Origin: JTS-RE37 sp041744575
GTDB taxonomy: Bacteria > Bacteroidota > Bacteroidia > Flavobacteriales > Flavobacteriaceae
Assembly: GCA_041744575.1 (NCBI GenBank)
Contig: JBGTKP010000031.1
Span: 1-64,000, forward strand
Length of the DNA: 64,000 bases
Reading direction: 5' to 3'
The translations under genes were made by a program, and so were the position numbers. Within the stretch, counting starts at the first letter, position 1. Each line of letters starts with the position of its first letter. The notes beneath the pieces were generated by a model that ran no database searches, was not told where the DNA came from, and saw only the letters and a program-made list of their open reading frames with translations. Below are positions 17,721 to 27,570 of this stretch, piece by piece.

Positions 17721-18815
17721 CTAGACATTGAATCTGAAGTGCATTACGTCCCCGTCTTTCACAACATACTCCTTTCCCTCGACCCTCATTTTCCCTGCTT
17801 CCTTCACTTTGACTTCACTGCCATAGGTAAGGTAATCCGGGTAGGAGATCACTTCGGCACGTATAAAGCCCTTTTCAAAGTCGGTATGTATGACTCCTGC
17901 CGATTGCGGGGCAGTGGCTCCCACGGGGATCGTCCAGGCGCGTACTTCTTTCACTCCAGCAGTAAAGTAAGTATGTAAATTCAGAAGAGAATAAGCCCCT
18001 CTGATCAGTTTTGCAGAACCCGGCTCATGGAGGCCCAGGTCTTCCAGGAACAATTGTCGTTCTTCAAAAGTATCGAGTTCCGTGATGTCGGCTTCAGTGC
18101 CGACAGCAAGTACAATGACTTCGGCTTTTTCATTTTTTACCGACTCTTTCACTGTATTGACGTAGGCATTGCCGGTCACAGCTGCAGCTTCATCAACATT
18201 GCATACATATAAGACCGGTTTGTCCGTAATGAGTTGCAGGGTCTTTACAAACTCTTTTCGTTCTTCAGCGCTTAGTTGAATGGCCCTCACTGAAACTCCG
18301 GATTCAAGCCCGGTTTTAAGGGCCGTCAGGACCGCTTCCTCCTTTTGAGCTTCCTTATTTCCTGTTTTTGCCGCCCGTTTCACCTTTTCAAGTTTCTTAT
18401 CGACCGTTTCAAGATCCTTTAACTGCAATTCCATATCAATGGTTTCTTTATCCCGGATGGGATTGACCGAACCATCTACATGGACTATGTTCTCGTCATC
18501 GAAGCACCTCAGAACGTGCAGGATGGCATCCGTTTCTCGGATATTCGCCAGGAACTGGTTGCCCAGCCCTTCGCCTTTACTCGCTCCCTTTACCAGGCCT
18601 GCAATGTCAACTATATCCACTGTAGCCGGCAGTACTTTTTCAGGATGTACCAGGCTTGCCAATTTTTCCAGGCGTTCATCCGGCACGGGTACTACTCCTA
18701 TATTCGGTTCAATGGTACAAAATGGGAAATTGGCGCTTTGTGCCTTGGCATTGGACAAGCAATTAAAAAGGGTGGATTTCCCGACATTGGGCAATCCGAC
18801 GATACCTGCTTTCAT
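17721..18815 (-). CDS. ychF: Redox-regulated ATPase/GTPase YchF (Obg-like)
   Basis: 364 aa, ribosome-associated Obg-family nucleotide hydrolase. The Walker A motif GLPNVGKSTLFN is at residues 6-17, DIAGLVKGASKGEGLGNQFL follows near 70, and the specificity motif is NVDE (near 205), which in YchF favours ATP. A C-terminal TGS domain (TIPVGATAPQSAGVIHTDFE to the end) completes it. Highly conserved and normal length. It stands alone, divergent from the TonB receptor gene across a 393-base gap. Confidence 0.96.
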   Translation of the reverse strand: MKAGIVGLPNVGKSTLFNCLSNAKAQSANFPFCTIEPNIGVVPVPDERLEKLASLVHPEKVLPATVDIVDIAGLVKGASKGEGLGNQFLANIRETDAILHVLRCFDDENIVHVDGSVNPIRDKETIDMELQLKDLETVDKKLEKVKRAAKTGNKEAQKEEAVLTALKTGLESGVSVRAIQLSAEERKEFVKTLQLITDKPVLYVCNVDEAAAVTGNAYVNTVKESVKNEKAEVIVLAVGTEADITELDTFEERQLFLEDLGLHEPGSAKLIRGAYSLLNLHTYFTAGVKEVRAWTIPVGATAPQSAGVIHTDFEKGFIRAEVISYPDYLTYGSEVKVKEAGKMRVEGKEYVVKDGDVMHFRFNV

Positions 18816-19208
18816 ACGATCTGGATTTCAGCCTGCAAAGATAACTTTTCCCGGGGTATGGAACACGCTCTGTAGTGTAAAGAAAAGCCTGCGGCCACAG
18901 AGGTTCTTTCGTGTATAAAATTATCGACATTAAAAAGATGATAACTGATAACATGATAAATCCGAATAAAAATAATAAAGCGTAGGAATTTATATCCTAA
19001 ATTAGCGACATCTCGATCCCGGGAATCGCTTACATACAAGAGTTTGTGCCGGCCAACTGGCACTTTATTACAAACAGGACATTACCACAAAAGGCCGGCT
19101 ATTCGTTTTTGCATACCATTTTTATTGCTTTATTTAACATCTGTTTACAGGATATTTCCATTTGGTTGGGCATCCTCAAATTTACTTAAACCTCTAATTC
19201 AGAAAATT
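18816..19208. other. Divergent intergenic region, no gene seen
   Basis: 393 bases between ychF and the TonB-dependent receptor. An open frame extends upstream of the receptor ATG (to 19044), but its translation is not signal-peptide-like and the true signal peptide starts at 19209. The region is AT-rich in the middle and should contain promoters for both genes. I see no riboswitch-like or tRNA-like structure. Confidence 0.5.
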
Positions 19209-22052
19209 ATGAAAAATCAATTACCAATCATTTACGCTTTTACATGGTTGTTTATCTGTGGAATCAGTCCCACTTGGGCGGGGGAAGCTGAAAGGTCAAA
19301 GCCCATTGTGTTCTCCGCCACAAGGATCGTACAAAATGAGATTACAGGGAAGGTTTCTGACCAGGACGGATCTCCCATGGCTGGCGTGAACATTGTTGAA
19401 AAGGGTACAAGTAATGGTACCACGACGGATTTTGATGGTAATTTTACCATCCAGGCCCCGGATGAGGCCACCCTGGTCTTCAGCTACGTCGGATTTACTA
19501 CGATGGAAGAGAATGTCAACGGCCGAAGTTCGATCAATGTTACCCTGTCCGAAGGGATGCAACTTGAGGAATTCATTGTGGTGGGAACAAGGACCGCTCC
19601 CAGGAGCAATGCCGATACACCACTTCCAGTGGATGTCCTGTCTGTCAAAGATCTTACCTCTACCGGCCAGGCAACCTTTGATAAGGCCCTGCAGTACAGG
19701 ATTCCTTCCTTCAATACTGTGCAGACTCCTGTCAACGACGCCACCTCACTTCTGGATCCTTATGAGATCAGGAACATGGGGCCAAGTCGGACCCTTATAC
19801 TAATCAACGGTAAAAGGAAAAACCTGAGTGCTTTACTTTATACGCAGACATCGCCGGGAAGGGGTGAAACCGGCGCGGATATTTCCGCCATTCCAACAGA
19901 TGCCATCAAGCGTGTTGAAATCTTAAGGGATGGGGCATCGGCCCAATATGGTTCTGATGCCATTGCAGGGGTTATGAACATCATTTTAAAAGATGATCCA
20001 AATGATGGAGCCGTGACCTTGCGGTCCGGGATCACTTCAGAAGGTGACGGAGAGATGTTTGGGGTCAGCCTCAATGGCGGTACCGCAATCAGTGGGGATA
20101 AAGGATTTGCCAATTATACCATAGATCTCTCAAAGGTCAATCTTGCCAACCGGCCGGGAACGGTTAATGCTGCCGGGGAGGCAGGTGATTTTGGGGCGGA
20201 CATTGCAGATGTCCAGGACTTCCTTTCACGGCAACCGGATGCCGGAAACATCAACGGATCCCCGGAAACTGCCGCGGCCAAATTCCTGGTGAACACTGGA
20301 TTCGATCTTAGTTCCAATACGCAGCTTTATGCCAATGCAGCCTATGTATATAAAAAGGTGAACAGTTTTGCCAATTACCGTACCCCTTACTGGAGAACTA
20401 TTGAGGAATTCCCTTATCTGGCCGATTTTTTTCCTGCGCCCGGAACTCCCGATAACTATGACGGTTACGTACCGACCTTTGAAGGGGTTTTAAGTGATTA
20501 CAATGGAACCGTCGGATTTAAAACCACCAAAAATGAGTGGAATTATGATTTGAGTTATACCACCGGCGGAAACAAGCAGACCTATATTGTAAACAACACC
20601 CATAACCGTTTCCTGGTGTATTCACCTTCTACCTTTATAGATGCCAACGGAAATGGGGTTATTGATGATGGCGAGATTACGGAAGGATCGAGCCTGTACC
20701 AGGAAAACAGTCCCATCAGTTTTGATCCGGGAGGAACCCGGTTTTCACACAATGTCGGGAACATCGATATTTCCACCGTGGTCTCCGACCAGGTCAGCAT
20801 AGGTTTCGGAGCCGAGTTCCGGACCGAATCCTTCCAGGTTATTGAGGGGAGCCTGGCCTCTTATGATGGAGGTGGCGCCGATTCCTTTGCCGGGAATCAA
20901 CCTCAGAATTCGGGCACTTTTAACCGTTATAATATCGGCGGGTATTTTGACCTCGCCTATGATGTTACCAGCGACTTTCTCCTTAACGGTACCGTACGTG
21001 TTGAGAATTATTCCGATTTTGGTAACGCATTTGTCTGGAAGTTAAGTTCCAGATACAAATTTGCAGAAGATAAACTGGTCCTAAGAGGTTCCGTGTCAAC
21101 TGGCTTCAGAGCTCCTACCCTGCACCAGATCTATACTCAGAAAGCCCAGTACAGTTTTGTGCCAGGCCAGGGGATCCAGGTAGGTGGCCTTATTAATAAT
21201 GTTTCTCCTCAGGCCAGGCTCCTTGGCCTGCCTTCGCTGGATGCAGAGGAATCAACGAATGTTACGGTTGGCATCGGTTCAAGAATCAACACTGACTTTA
21301 ATATTACCGTGGACTATTACTACATAGCAGTGAAAGACCGGATTGTACTCGGTTCGGAGGTCGCCCCTCCTGCAGGTGGTGCCTTTGAAGGATTGTCAGA
21401 TCTTAGTTTCTTTGCCAATGCCCTTGATACCAGGACTTCAGGTATTGATGTGGTGGCGAGTTACCGGAATCTGGGAATTGGCAACGGTACCCTCGGCATT
21501 AACCTTGCCGGAAACTACACAATTGAAAATGAACGCGACGGGGCGGTCAAGGATCCTGCCTTCCTGGCAGGTACCGGACAATCCGTCGTCACAGCTACTC
21601 AGGAAGCCTTATTCTTTACATCGCGCCCAAAAACCAAATGGATCCTCGGAGGCCTCTACGACATTGGGAAGTTCGGATTTTCACTCAATGGCACTTATTT
21701 CGGGAAAACCACATTTAAGCAGCAGGGAATGGATGATAACCTCAGAACCGAATTCATACCTAAGGTCGTTACCGATGTGGGAATCGATTTCAGTGCAACA
21801 GATCAGCTGACTATAGCCGTCAATGTCAACAATATATTCAATGTAGTTCCGGAATGGGAATTTATAGCAGAAAATGCTGATGGACAAGCAATCATCAATG
21901 ATACTTCAACTGATGCTTTAGGTCTCACCCCACTTCAGGTCCAGTCCAATCTGATCACTTTCAATCAACGATATTCTCAAATGACCTATGATGGATTTCA
22001 TTTCAGCCAGTTGGGTACCTTATTTAACCTCTCGCTGAATTACCGTTTTTGA
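19209..22052 (+). CDS. SusC-like TonB-dependent outer-membrane receptor
   Basis: 947 aa from ATG 19209, which opens a normal signal peptide (MKNQLPIIYAFTWLFICGIS, cut near WAG). A carboxypeptidase-regulatory-like domain follows (ITGKVSDQDGSPMAGVNIVE, about residues 44-120), then the plug domain (LPVDVLSVKDL, VEILRDGASAQYGSDAIAGV) and a 22-strand barrel ending in an aromatic residue (LSLNYRF). The barrel has long serine/glycine-rich loops. No SusD partner lies next to it, so it is probably not a glycan-PUL receptor; substrate unknown. A strong terminator follows, making it monocistronic. Confidence 0.92.
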   Translation: MKNQLPIIYAFTWLFICGISPTWAGEAERSKPIVFSATRIVQNEITGKVSDQDGSPMAGVNIVEKGTSNGTTTDFDGNFTIQAPDEATLVFSYVGFTTMEENVNGRSSINVTLSEGMQLEEFIVVGTRTAPRSNADTPLPVDVLSVKDLTSTGQATFDKALQYRIPSFNTVQTPVNDATSLLDPYEIRNMGPSRTLILINGKRKNLSALLYTQTSPGRGETGADISAIPTDAIKRVEILRDGASAQYGSDAIAGVMNIILKDDPNDGAVTLRSGITSEGDGEMFGVSLNGGTAISGDKGFANYTIDLSKVNLANRPGTVNAAGEAGDFGADIADVQDFLSRQPDAGNINGSPETAAAKFLVNTGFDLSSNTQLYANAAYVYKKVNSFANYRTPYWRTIEEFPYLADFFPAPGTPDNYDGYVPTFEGVLSDYNGTVGFKTTKNEWNYDLSYTTGGNKQTYIVNNTHNRFLVYSPSTFIDANGNGVIDDGEITEGSSLYQENSPISFDPGGTRFSHNVGNIDISTVVSDQVSIGFGAEFRTESFQVIEGSLASYDGGGADSFAGNQPQNSGTFNRYNIGGYFDLAYDVTSDFLLNGTVRVENYSDFGNAFVWKLSSRYKFAEDKLVLRGSVSTGFRAPTLHQIYTQKAQYSFVPGQGIQVGGLINNVSPQARLLGLPSLDAEESTNVTVGIGSRINTDFNITVDYYYIAVKDRIVLGSEVAPPAGGAFEGLSDLSFFANALDTRTSGIDVVASYRNLGIGNGTLGINLAGNYTIENERDGAVKDPAFLAGTGQSVVTATQEALFFTSRPKTKWILGGLYDIGKFGFSLNGTYFGKTTFKQQGMDDNLRTEFIPKVVTDVGIDFSATDQLTIAVNVNNIFNVVPEWEFIAENADGQAIINDTSTDALGLTPLQVQSNLITFNQRYSQMTYDGFHFSQLGTLFNLSLNYRF

Positions 22053-22068
22053 CATTACCATTAATATA

Positions 22069-22100
22069 AGAAGCCGTCTTTTTCAAGACGGCTTCTTTAT
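22069..22100 (+). terminator. Rho-independent terminator of the TonB receptor gene
   Basis: Perfect 12-bp stem agaagccgtctt / aagacggcttct with a tttc loop, followed by ttattatt. It begins 17 bases after the receptor stop codon and also faces the ferredoxin gene, which converges on it. Confidence 0.85.
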
Positions 22101-22161
22101 TATTATCAGTATCATCCAAATGGTATGCGCCCGATCGAGTGATAGCACTCGTCTTTAGATT

Positions 22162-22515
22162 CTATTCTCCGGGATGCATAAATCGCTGTTTGCTCAACAG
22201 GAATTCCTCGGATTCGACATGATCCTCATCCGGCACACAACAATCCACAGGACATACTGCGGCACATTGAGGTTCCTCATGGAATCCCATACATTCGGTA
22301 CATTTATCCGGGGAGATGTAATATATTTCATCACTGATGGGAACCTGAACCTGCTCAGCATTCACAGACTTCCCACCGGGCAATACGACGTCTCCGGTCA
22401 GCGAAGTTCCATCACTGTACCTCCACTCATCGGCCCCTTCATAAATTGCGGTATTAGGGCACTCCGGTTCACAGGCCCCGCAATTAATACATTCGTCCGT
22501 TATGATAATAGCCAT
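22162..22515 (-). CDS. Two-[4Fe-4S] ferredoxin (long-loop type)
   Basis: 117 aa from the ATG at 22515, which has the best ribosome-binding site in the area (aggaaagag, 6 bases upstream); the open frame extends 18 codons further but that part is not ferredoxin-like. The first cluster motif is CINCGACEPECP at residues 10-21; the second is CTECMGFHEEPQC followed by CPVDCC near residues 72-95, with the expanded CxxC...C spacing of Alvin-type ferredoxins. A 45-residue insertion separates the two. It is divergent from acyl-CoA reductase, to which it may supply electrons (inference). Confidence 0.92.
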   Translation of the reverse strand: MAIIITDECINCGACEPECPNTAIYEGADEWRYSDGTSLTGDVVLPGGKSVNAEQVQVPISDEIYYISPDKCTECMGFHEEPQCAAVCPVDCCVPDEDHVESEEFLLSKQRFMHPGE

Positions 22516-22602
22516 AATTTTCTCTTTCCTATATAACGAATATCTTACTGCATCCGTATTTTTGTGCAAAGGTAACAGCTAAGAATATTCTGCACAAATA
22601 TA

Positions 22603-23667
22603 ATGACCGACCCATCACAGAGATTGCAAGCTTTTGTTAAACTTGGGGATTTCTTCAGAGCCTATTGCGACAAAACCGATGAAATTTCATCTCTTTCGGA
22701 CAGATCTGGATCCATATTCTCGCAATTTGATGACGTTGTGGAACGGGCCGGTCACTCCAACGGGTGGTTTACAAGGGAGAACGTCCTTCTCGCCATCAGG
22801 GCATACGCAGACCTGCTTACTGAACCCCAATTAAACAAATGGCTGGCTCAGTATCAACCGGTCAGTGATCCCCGGACGGTGGCCATTATAATGGCCGGTA
22901 ATATCCCGCTGGTCGGGTTTCATGACTTTATGTCCGTGCTGATCTCGGGTAACCGCGTGATTGTAAAACTATCTTCCAGTGATTCGCTGCTATTGCCATT
23001 TATCGCCAGACAACTCGCGCAGACCATTCCCGCAATGTCTTCAGACATCGTGTTTACCGAAGGTCAGCTAAAAACATTTGATGCCGTCATTGCCACAGGC
23101 AGCACCAATACAGCCCGCTACTTTGAATACTATTTCAGGGAAAAACCCCATATCATCCGAAAGAACAGGACTTCCATAGCTTTGCTTACAGGCGATGAAA
23201 GCCTTGCTACCCTCACCGCTCTGGGGCCGGATATCTTTACCTTTTTTGGACTTGGATGCCGGAATGTTTCTAAACTTTTTGTCCCGACAAATTATGATTT
23301 TGGCTTGCTTTTCGACGCTGTCAGACCTTATGAACACCTGTTGGTACACTCGAAATACGCCAATAATTACGACTATAACAAAGCAGTCTATCTCATGAGT
23401 AATTTCCCATTTCTTGATAATGGATTTATGGTGTTAAAGGAAGATACGGGTTACGGTTCACCCATCGCCACAGTCTTCTATGAATATTACGATTCCAACG
23501 CAATGATGAGGGAACGGCTGGAGAGCGACCGGGAGCACCTCCAATGCATCGTTGCAGAAAAACCGATTCTTGACTCGATTCCATTCGGCAGTTCTCAGCA
23601 TCCAGGGCTATCCGATTATGCAGATGGGGTTGATACCATGGCTTTCCTTCAGAAACTGAGTCTATAA
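22603..23667 (+). CDS. Acyl-CoA reductase (LuxC-like)
   Basis: 354 aa NAD(P)H-dependent acyl-CoA reductase family, aldehyde-dehydrogenase fold. Visible features are VAIIMAGNIPLVGFHDF near residue 92, the cofactor-proximal VIATGSTNTARYFEYYF near 160, and the probable nucleophilic cysteine in FFGLGCRNVSKLF near 220. LuxC relatives make aldehydes from acyl-CoA or acyl-protein; there are no lux genes here, so bioluminescence is not implied. The gene is divergent from the ferredoxin gene, a pairing conserved in flavobacteria as far as I recall, and lies upstream of serC. Confidence 0.88.
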   Translation: MTDPSQRLQAFVKLGDFFRAYCDKTDEISSLSDRSGSIFSQFDDVVERAGHSNGWFTRENVLLAIRAYADLLTEPQLNKWLAQYQPVSDPRTVAIIMAGNIPLVGFHDFMSVLISGNRVIVKLSSSDSLLLPFIARQLAQTIPAMSSDIVFTEGQLKTFDAVIATGSTNTARYFEYYFREKPHIIRKNRTSIALLTGDESLATLTALGPDIFTFFGLGCRNVSKLFVPTNYDFGLLFDAVRPYEHLLVHSKYANNYDYNKAVYLMSNFPFLDNGFMVLKEDTGYGSPIATVFYEYYDSNAMMRERLESDREHLQCIVAEKPILDSIPFGSSQHPGLSDYADGVDTMAFLQKLSL

Positions 23668-23861
23668 CGGCATAGGGTCAAACAGGTCCCCTGCCCTGCC
23701 AAATAGTGCACAGATCCGTCCCTGTTGCCAGAATTATTCCATTTTCCCTTCCGCTTTCTCATCATAATTTATGACCTTTGGGGCTTAATTTTTTAAGCAC
23801 AAGGTGCTTTAATTTTAATTTTGACAATCGCCGGCAATGAGGTGGTCTGTAAACTTTTTAT

Positions 23862-24926
23862 ATGAAAAAACATAATTTTAGTCCGGGTCCCTGCATTTTA
23901 CCGCAGGATGTAATACTAAAAGCCTCAGAAGCTGTCATCGAACTGGATGGCATCGGCCTGTCCCTCCTTGAAATATCTCATCGAAGCAAGGAATTTGTGG
24001 CCATAATGGAATCGGCCCGCTCCCTGGCATTGGAATTACTCGGATTGGAGGGTAAGGGATATCAGGCGCTTTTTTTGCAGGGTGGTGCCAGCCTGCAGTT
24101 CCTGATGGTGGCCTATAATTTTCTGGAAAAAAAGGCCGGTTATATAAATACCGGCACCTGGAGCAACAATGCGCTTAAGGAGGCGAAAATTTTCGGGGAG
24201 GTCGTAGAAGTGGCATCATCAAAAGATGAGAATTATCGGTATATTCCAAAAGGATATACGGTCCTGAAAGGCCTGGATTATTTGCATATCACCTCCAATA
24301 ATACCATTTTCGGCACACAGTTCAGAACCTTTCCAGAGACAACCGCCCCGTTGATCTGCGATATGAGCTCTGATATTTTCTCTCGGCAGCTGGATTTTTC
24401 CGGATTTGACCTTATTTACGCCGGGGCTCAGAAAAATATGGGGCCGGCAGGGGTTACCCTCATTGTCGTGAAGGAAGAAATGCTTGGGAAAGTTTCCCGG
24501 ATACTGCCTTCAATGATGGACTATCGCGTCCATATTGGCAAGGAAAGTATGTTTAACACCCCGGCGGTTTTTCCGGTCTTTGTGTGCATGCTGACTTTGC
24601 AATGGTTGCAGGAAATGGGTGGGATAAAAGCGATCGAGAAGATCAATGAGAAAAAAGCCGGCCTGCTCTATTCCGAAATTGATCTCAACCCCTTGTTTAA
24701 TGGCTTTGCAGCCAAAGAAGACCGTTCATTTATGAATGCTACTTTTACCCTTTCGGATGAGGCGCTCAAAGATGATTTTGACAGGGCCTGGAAATCAGCA
24801 GGGATCAGCGGTCTTAACGGGCATCGGTCCGTAGGAGGCTACAGGGCTTCTATGTACAATGCCTTACCACTCGAGAGCGTCGGTGTTCTGGTGGATGTAA
24901 TGAGTGACCTGGAAAGGAAAGGGTAG
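23862..24926 (+). CDS. serC: Phosphoserine aminotransferase
   Basis: PLP enzyme of serine (and pyridoxal) biosynthesis: 3-phosphohydroxypyruvate to phosphoserine. 354 aa, standard length. It opens HNFSPGPCILPQDV, has the SHRSKEF segment near residue 40 and FLQGGASLQFLMVAYNFL near 72, and the PLP-binding lysine is in IYAGAQKNMGPAGVTL near residue 190. The C-terminus carries GHRSVGGYRASMYNALPLE. serA follows 56 bases downstream, so the two serine-pathway steps are together. Confidence 0.96.
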   Translation: MKKHNFSPGPCILPQDVILKASEAVIELDGIGLSLLEISHRSKEFVAIMESARSLALELLGLEGKGYQALFLQGGASLQFLMVAYNFLEKKAGYINTGTWSNNALKEAKIFGEVVEVASSKDENYRYIPKGYTVLKGLDYLHITSNNTIFGTQFRTFPETTAPLICDMSSDIFSRQLDFSGFDLIYAGAQKNMGPAGVTLIVVKEEMLGKVSRILPSMMDYRVHIGKESMFNTPAVFPVFVCMLTLQWLQEMGGIKAIEKINEKKAGLLYSEIDLNPLFNGFAAKEDRSFMNATFTLSDEALKDDFDRAWKSAGISGLNGHRSVGGYRASMYNALPLESVGVLVDVMSDLERKG

Positions 24927-24982
24927 CCATCTATCTGTGATTAACAGTACAGTGGCGCCATAATAACAATTAAAAAAGGATC

Positions 24983-25933
24983 ATGAATATACTTGCCAAT
25001 GACGGGATATCCCGGAACGGCGTTGAAGTTCTGGCGCTTGCAGGTTTTAATGTATTGGATACCAGGGTTGCACAGGATGAGTTAATGCAATTTATCAATA
25101 CCAACCAGGTACAGGCCTTGCTGGTGAGGAGTGCCACTCAGGTTCGGAAGGAACTGATAGACGGATGTCCGGGCCTGCGACTCATTGGTCGGGGGGGTGT
25201 GGGGATGGATAATATTGATGTTGCCTATGCCAGGTCCAAAGGTTTACATGTCATCAACACTCCTGCCGCGTCTTCGGGATCGGTGGCAGAACTCGTATTT
25301 GCACATCTGTTCGGCGGGGTCCGTTTTCTATATGATGCGAACCGAAATATGCCTCTGGAGGGGGACACGAATTTCAATAAGTTAAAGAACCACTATGCCC
25401 GGGGCATGGAATTGAGGGGCAAAACCCTCGGAATTATAGGGATGGGCCGGATTGGTCTGGCAACCGCTAAAATTGGATTGGGCATTGGAATGACGGTCAT
25501 TTATTCTGATCCCCTCGAAGATAAAATAAAGATCCCGATCACTTTTTTTGACGGCAAGGCACTCGAATTCACACTTAAATCCCAGTCCTTAGAAACACTG
25601 CTTCCGGCAGCCGATTTTATAAGCCTTCACGTGCCTGCACAGAAGACTTATCTTATTGGCGCCAAAGAATTTGCTCTGATGAAGGACAGGGTGGGAATTG
25701 TCAATGCTTCCCGAGGGGGAGTCCTCGATGAAGTAGCCCTGATTGATGCCATAGAGGCGGGTAAGGTAGCATTTGCCGGCCTGGATGTCTTTGAATCTGA
25801 ACCTTCACCCGAAATTCGAATCCTGATGCATCCCAATATCTCCTTGTCACCCCATATCGGAGCGGCGACTATGGAGGCTCAGGACAGGATTGGCACCGAA
25901 CTGGCCAAGCAAATCATCCACTTGTTAAAGTAG
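24983..25933 (+). CDS. serA: D-3-phosphoglycerate dehydrogenase (short form)
   Basis: First step of serine synthesis by position and family: D-2-hydroxyacid dehydrogenase of 316 aa without the C-terminal ACT domain, so allosteric serine control is not expected. The NAD motif LGIIGMGRIGLATAK is near residue 150, the substrate arginine is in VNASRGGVLDE near 240, and the catalytic His in LSPHIGAAT near 292. Residues 45-90 include LLVRSATQVRKELID and RGGVGMDNID. Adjacent serC makes the assignment as SerA, rather than another hydroxyacid dehydrogenase, likely. Confidence 0.92.
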   Translation: MNILANDGISRNGVEVLALAGFNVLDTRVAQDELMQFINTNQVQALLVRSATQVRKELIDGCPGLRLIGRGGVGMDNIDVAYARSKGLHVINTPAASSGSVAELVFAHLFGGVRFLYDANRNMPLEGDTNFNKLKNHYARGMELRGKTLGIIGMGRIGLATAKIGLGIGMTVIYSDPLEDKIKIPITFFDGKALEFTLKSQSLETLLPAADFISLHVPAQKTYLIGAKEFALMKDRVGIVNASRGGVLDEVALIDAIEAGKVAFAGLDVFESEPSPEIRILMHPNISLSPHIGAATMEAQDRIGTELAKQIIHLLK

Positions 25934-26008
25934 CAAAAAATTGAAATTCCATACGAATCCTAGTCCCCTATTTCGTACATTCCCAAAGCTAATTTTAATT
26001 TTATTGAT

Positions 26009-26644
26009 ATGTCTGGATTACTGGATTTACTGAATAGCAATATGGGCCGGCAGCTTATAAGCGGAGTAGCTGGACAGACCGGGCAGCCTGAAAGCAAAAC
26101 GGCCGATGTACTGAACATGGCGATGCCACTTTTGCTGGGAGCCATGAAAAAAAATGTTTCCCAGCCCGGAGGAGCGGAAGGTTTAATGAATGCCTTATCC
26201 TCCAAACACGACGGAAGTATCCTGAACGATCTGGGAGGATTGTTCGGTGGTGGAGTGGATCAGAGCGTTATGACCGATGGAGCAGGTATCCTGGGTCATG
26301 TCCTTGGATCCAAACAGGGAAATGTGGAGCAGGCGTTGAGTCAGAAATCAGGGATGGACACTTCATCGATTTCTGAAATTCTTAAAATTGCGGCGCCTCT
26401 TATTATGGGATTTCTTGCCAGACAAAAATCACAAAACAATGTCAATGATGCCAACGGAATGAATTCCCTGCTCGGAAGCATGCTCGGAGGGCAGCCAAAA
26501 CAAAACCAGAGCCTGATCACTTCCCTGCTGGATGCCGACGGGGATGGCAGTGTCCTTGATGATGTTGCCAATATGGTCCTGGGCACGAATACTTCGAAGA
26601 AAAAAGGCGGGGGCGGGCTGTTTGGCGGCTTGTTCGGCAATTGA
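26009..26644 (+). CDS. DUF937-domain protein
   Basis: 211 aa, glycine/leucine-rich. DUF937 covers about residues 1-160 with its repeated amphipathic helices (GLLDLLNSNMGRQLISGVAG, VLNMAMPLLLGAMKKN, ILKIAAPLIMGFLARQ). The C-terminal DADGDGSVLDD resembles an EF-hand-like or dockerin-like loop and is followed by a glycine-rich end. No signal peptide. Function of the family is unknown. It sits between serA and the DUF6146 gene in an order I recall as conserved in Flavobacteriaceae. Confidence 0.85.
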   Translation: MSGLLDLLNSNMGRQLISGVAGQTGQPESKTADVLNMAMPLLLGAMKKNVSQPGGAEGLMNALSSKHDGSILNDLGGLFGGGVDQSVMTDGAGILGHVLGSKQGNVEQALSQKSGMDTSSISEILKIAAPLIMGFLARQKSQNNVNDANGMNSLLGSMLGGQPKQNQSLITSLLDADGDGSVLDDVANMVLGTNTSKKKGGGGLFGGLFGN

Positions 26645-26725
26645 AGACGTGCAGGAAGACCCGGGATACGCTTACAGAAATGAGCTACAAATGAGGATTA
26701 ACTTTTTGTCGAGAATGATAAACCA

Positions 26726-27184
26726 ATGAGAAGGCTGTTGACCATCCTTGGGCTGATAACGACTGCTTTCCTTTGCGGTTTGTGGGGATGCTCAGGTACA
26801 AAGCAGTCTGCTGCCCCCACGGAGGACGAAAAGGCAACCTTTCAGACACAAGACCAGGATACAGTGGCCATTGTCAATGACAGCCTGGAATATGAAATTA
26901 TCATAATAGAACCCGGCTTCAACAACTGGCTTCTAAGTATTGCCAGACCGGAAGGGTATTACTCTCAATCCTTCCTGGAAAACAGGAACCGCATCTATGT
27001 TATCAACTGGAATCAACGAGTGCTCCAACCCCTGCAATACGATCCCAATCTATATGAAATGCAAATCAACTATGAGCCTTTCATTGATTATGGATACGAA
27101 GTAAATTATCAACTTTACAATTATTTTATTTACTTTCAACGCAAATACGGTCAGCGCCTAGGGCCTTTTGTGCCCAGGATATAA
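26726..27184 (+). CDS. DUF6146-type lipoprotein
   Basis: 152 aa exported lipoprotein: signal MRRLLTILGLITTAFLCGL and lipobox LWGC with Cys22. After a short acidic linker, the mature domain is rich in Tyr, Asn and Ile (IIIEPGFNNWLLSI, GYYSQSFLENRNRIYVINWN) and ends YFQRKYGQRLGPFVPRI, which I recognise as DUF6146. Unknown function. It starts with a plain ATG and lies 24 bases upstream of the DUF6787 gene, with which it is usually paired. Confidence 0.87.
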   Translation: MRRLLTILGLITTAFLCGLWGCSGTKQSAAPTEDEKATFQTQDQDTVAIVNDSLEYEIIIIEPGFNNWLLSIARPEGYYSQSFLENRNRIYVINWNQRVLQPLQYDPNLYEMQINYEPFIDYGYEVNYQLYNYFIYFQRKYGQRLGPFVPRI

Positions 27185-27208
27185 AGGCGGCAACAGTTAT
27201 ATAACGGG

Positions 27209-27526
27209 ATGAAGAAATTAAAGAGACGTTGGGGAATTGAATCAAATTTGCAATTGATCGTTATTCTGATCGTCTTCTCTGTAACCGGTTCGGCATCCGT
27301 GTATGTTACCAAACCGCTTTTGGAATGGATCGGTCTTGACCGCGCAGGTTTTTCATTGGAATGGTGGGATACCTGGGCCTACTGGATCCTGAGAATACTG
27401 ATCGTATTTCCGGTGTATCAGCTATTACTGGTTTTTCTGGGAGGCATCTTCGGACAATTCCGGTTTTTTTGGAATTTTGAAAAAAAGATGTTGTCGCGAA
27501 TGGGATTGCAGTTCCTGTTCAGGTAA
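27209..27526 (+). CDS. DUF6787-type membrane protein
   Basis: 105 aa with two membrane segments (LIVILIVFSVTGSASVYVT at residues 16-34 and YWILRILIVFPVYQLLLVFLG near 60-80) and a conserved basic C-terminus (FRFFWNFEKKMLSRMGL). The N-terminal KKLKRRWGI is also typical of the family. Function unknown; small size and constant partnership with the DUF6146 lipoprotein suggest an envelope role, which is inference. Confidence 0.87.
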   Translation: MKKLKRRWGIESNLQLIVILIVFSVTGSASVYVTKPLLEWIGLDRAGFSLEWWDTWAYWILRILIVFPVYQLLLVFLGGIFGQFRFFWNFEKKMLSRMGLQFLFR

Positions 27527-27570
27527 GGTTTTAGGCTCAGGGAGCATTATGCAATAAATATTGATATCAC

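Noticed and set aside
19044..19208. N-terminal 55-codon extension of the TonB receptor
   Set aside because: A normal signal peptide begins at 19209; the upstream part is not hydrophobic in the right place and overlaps the promoter region.
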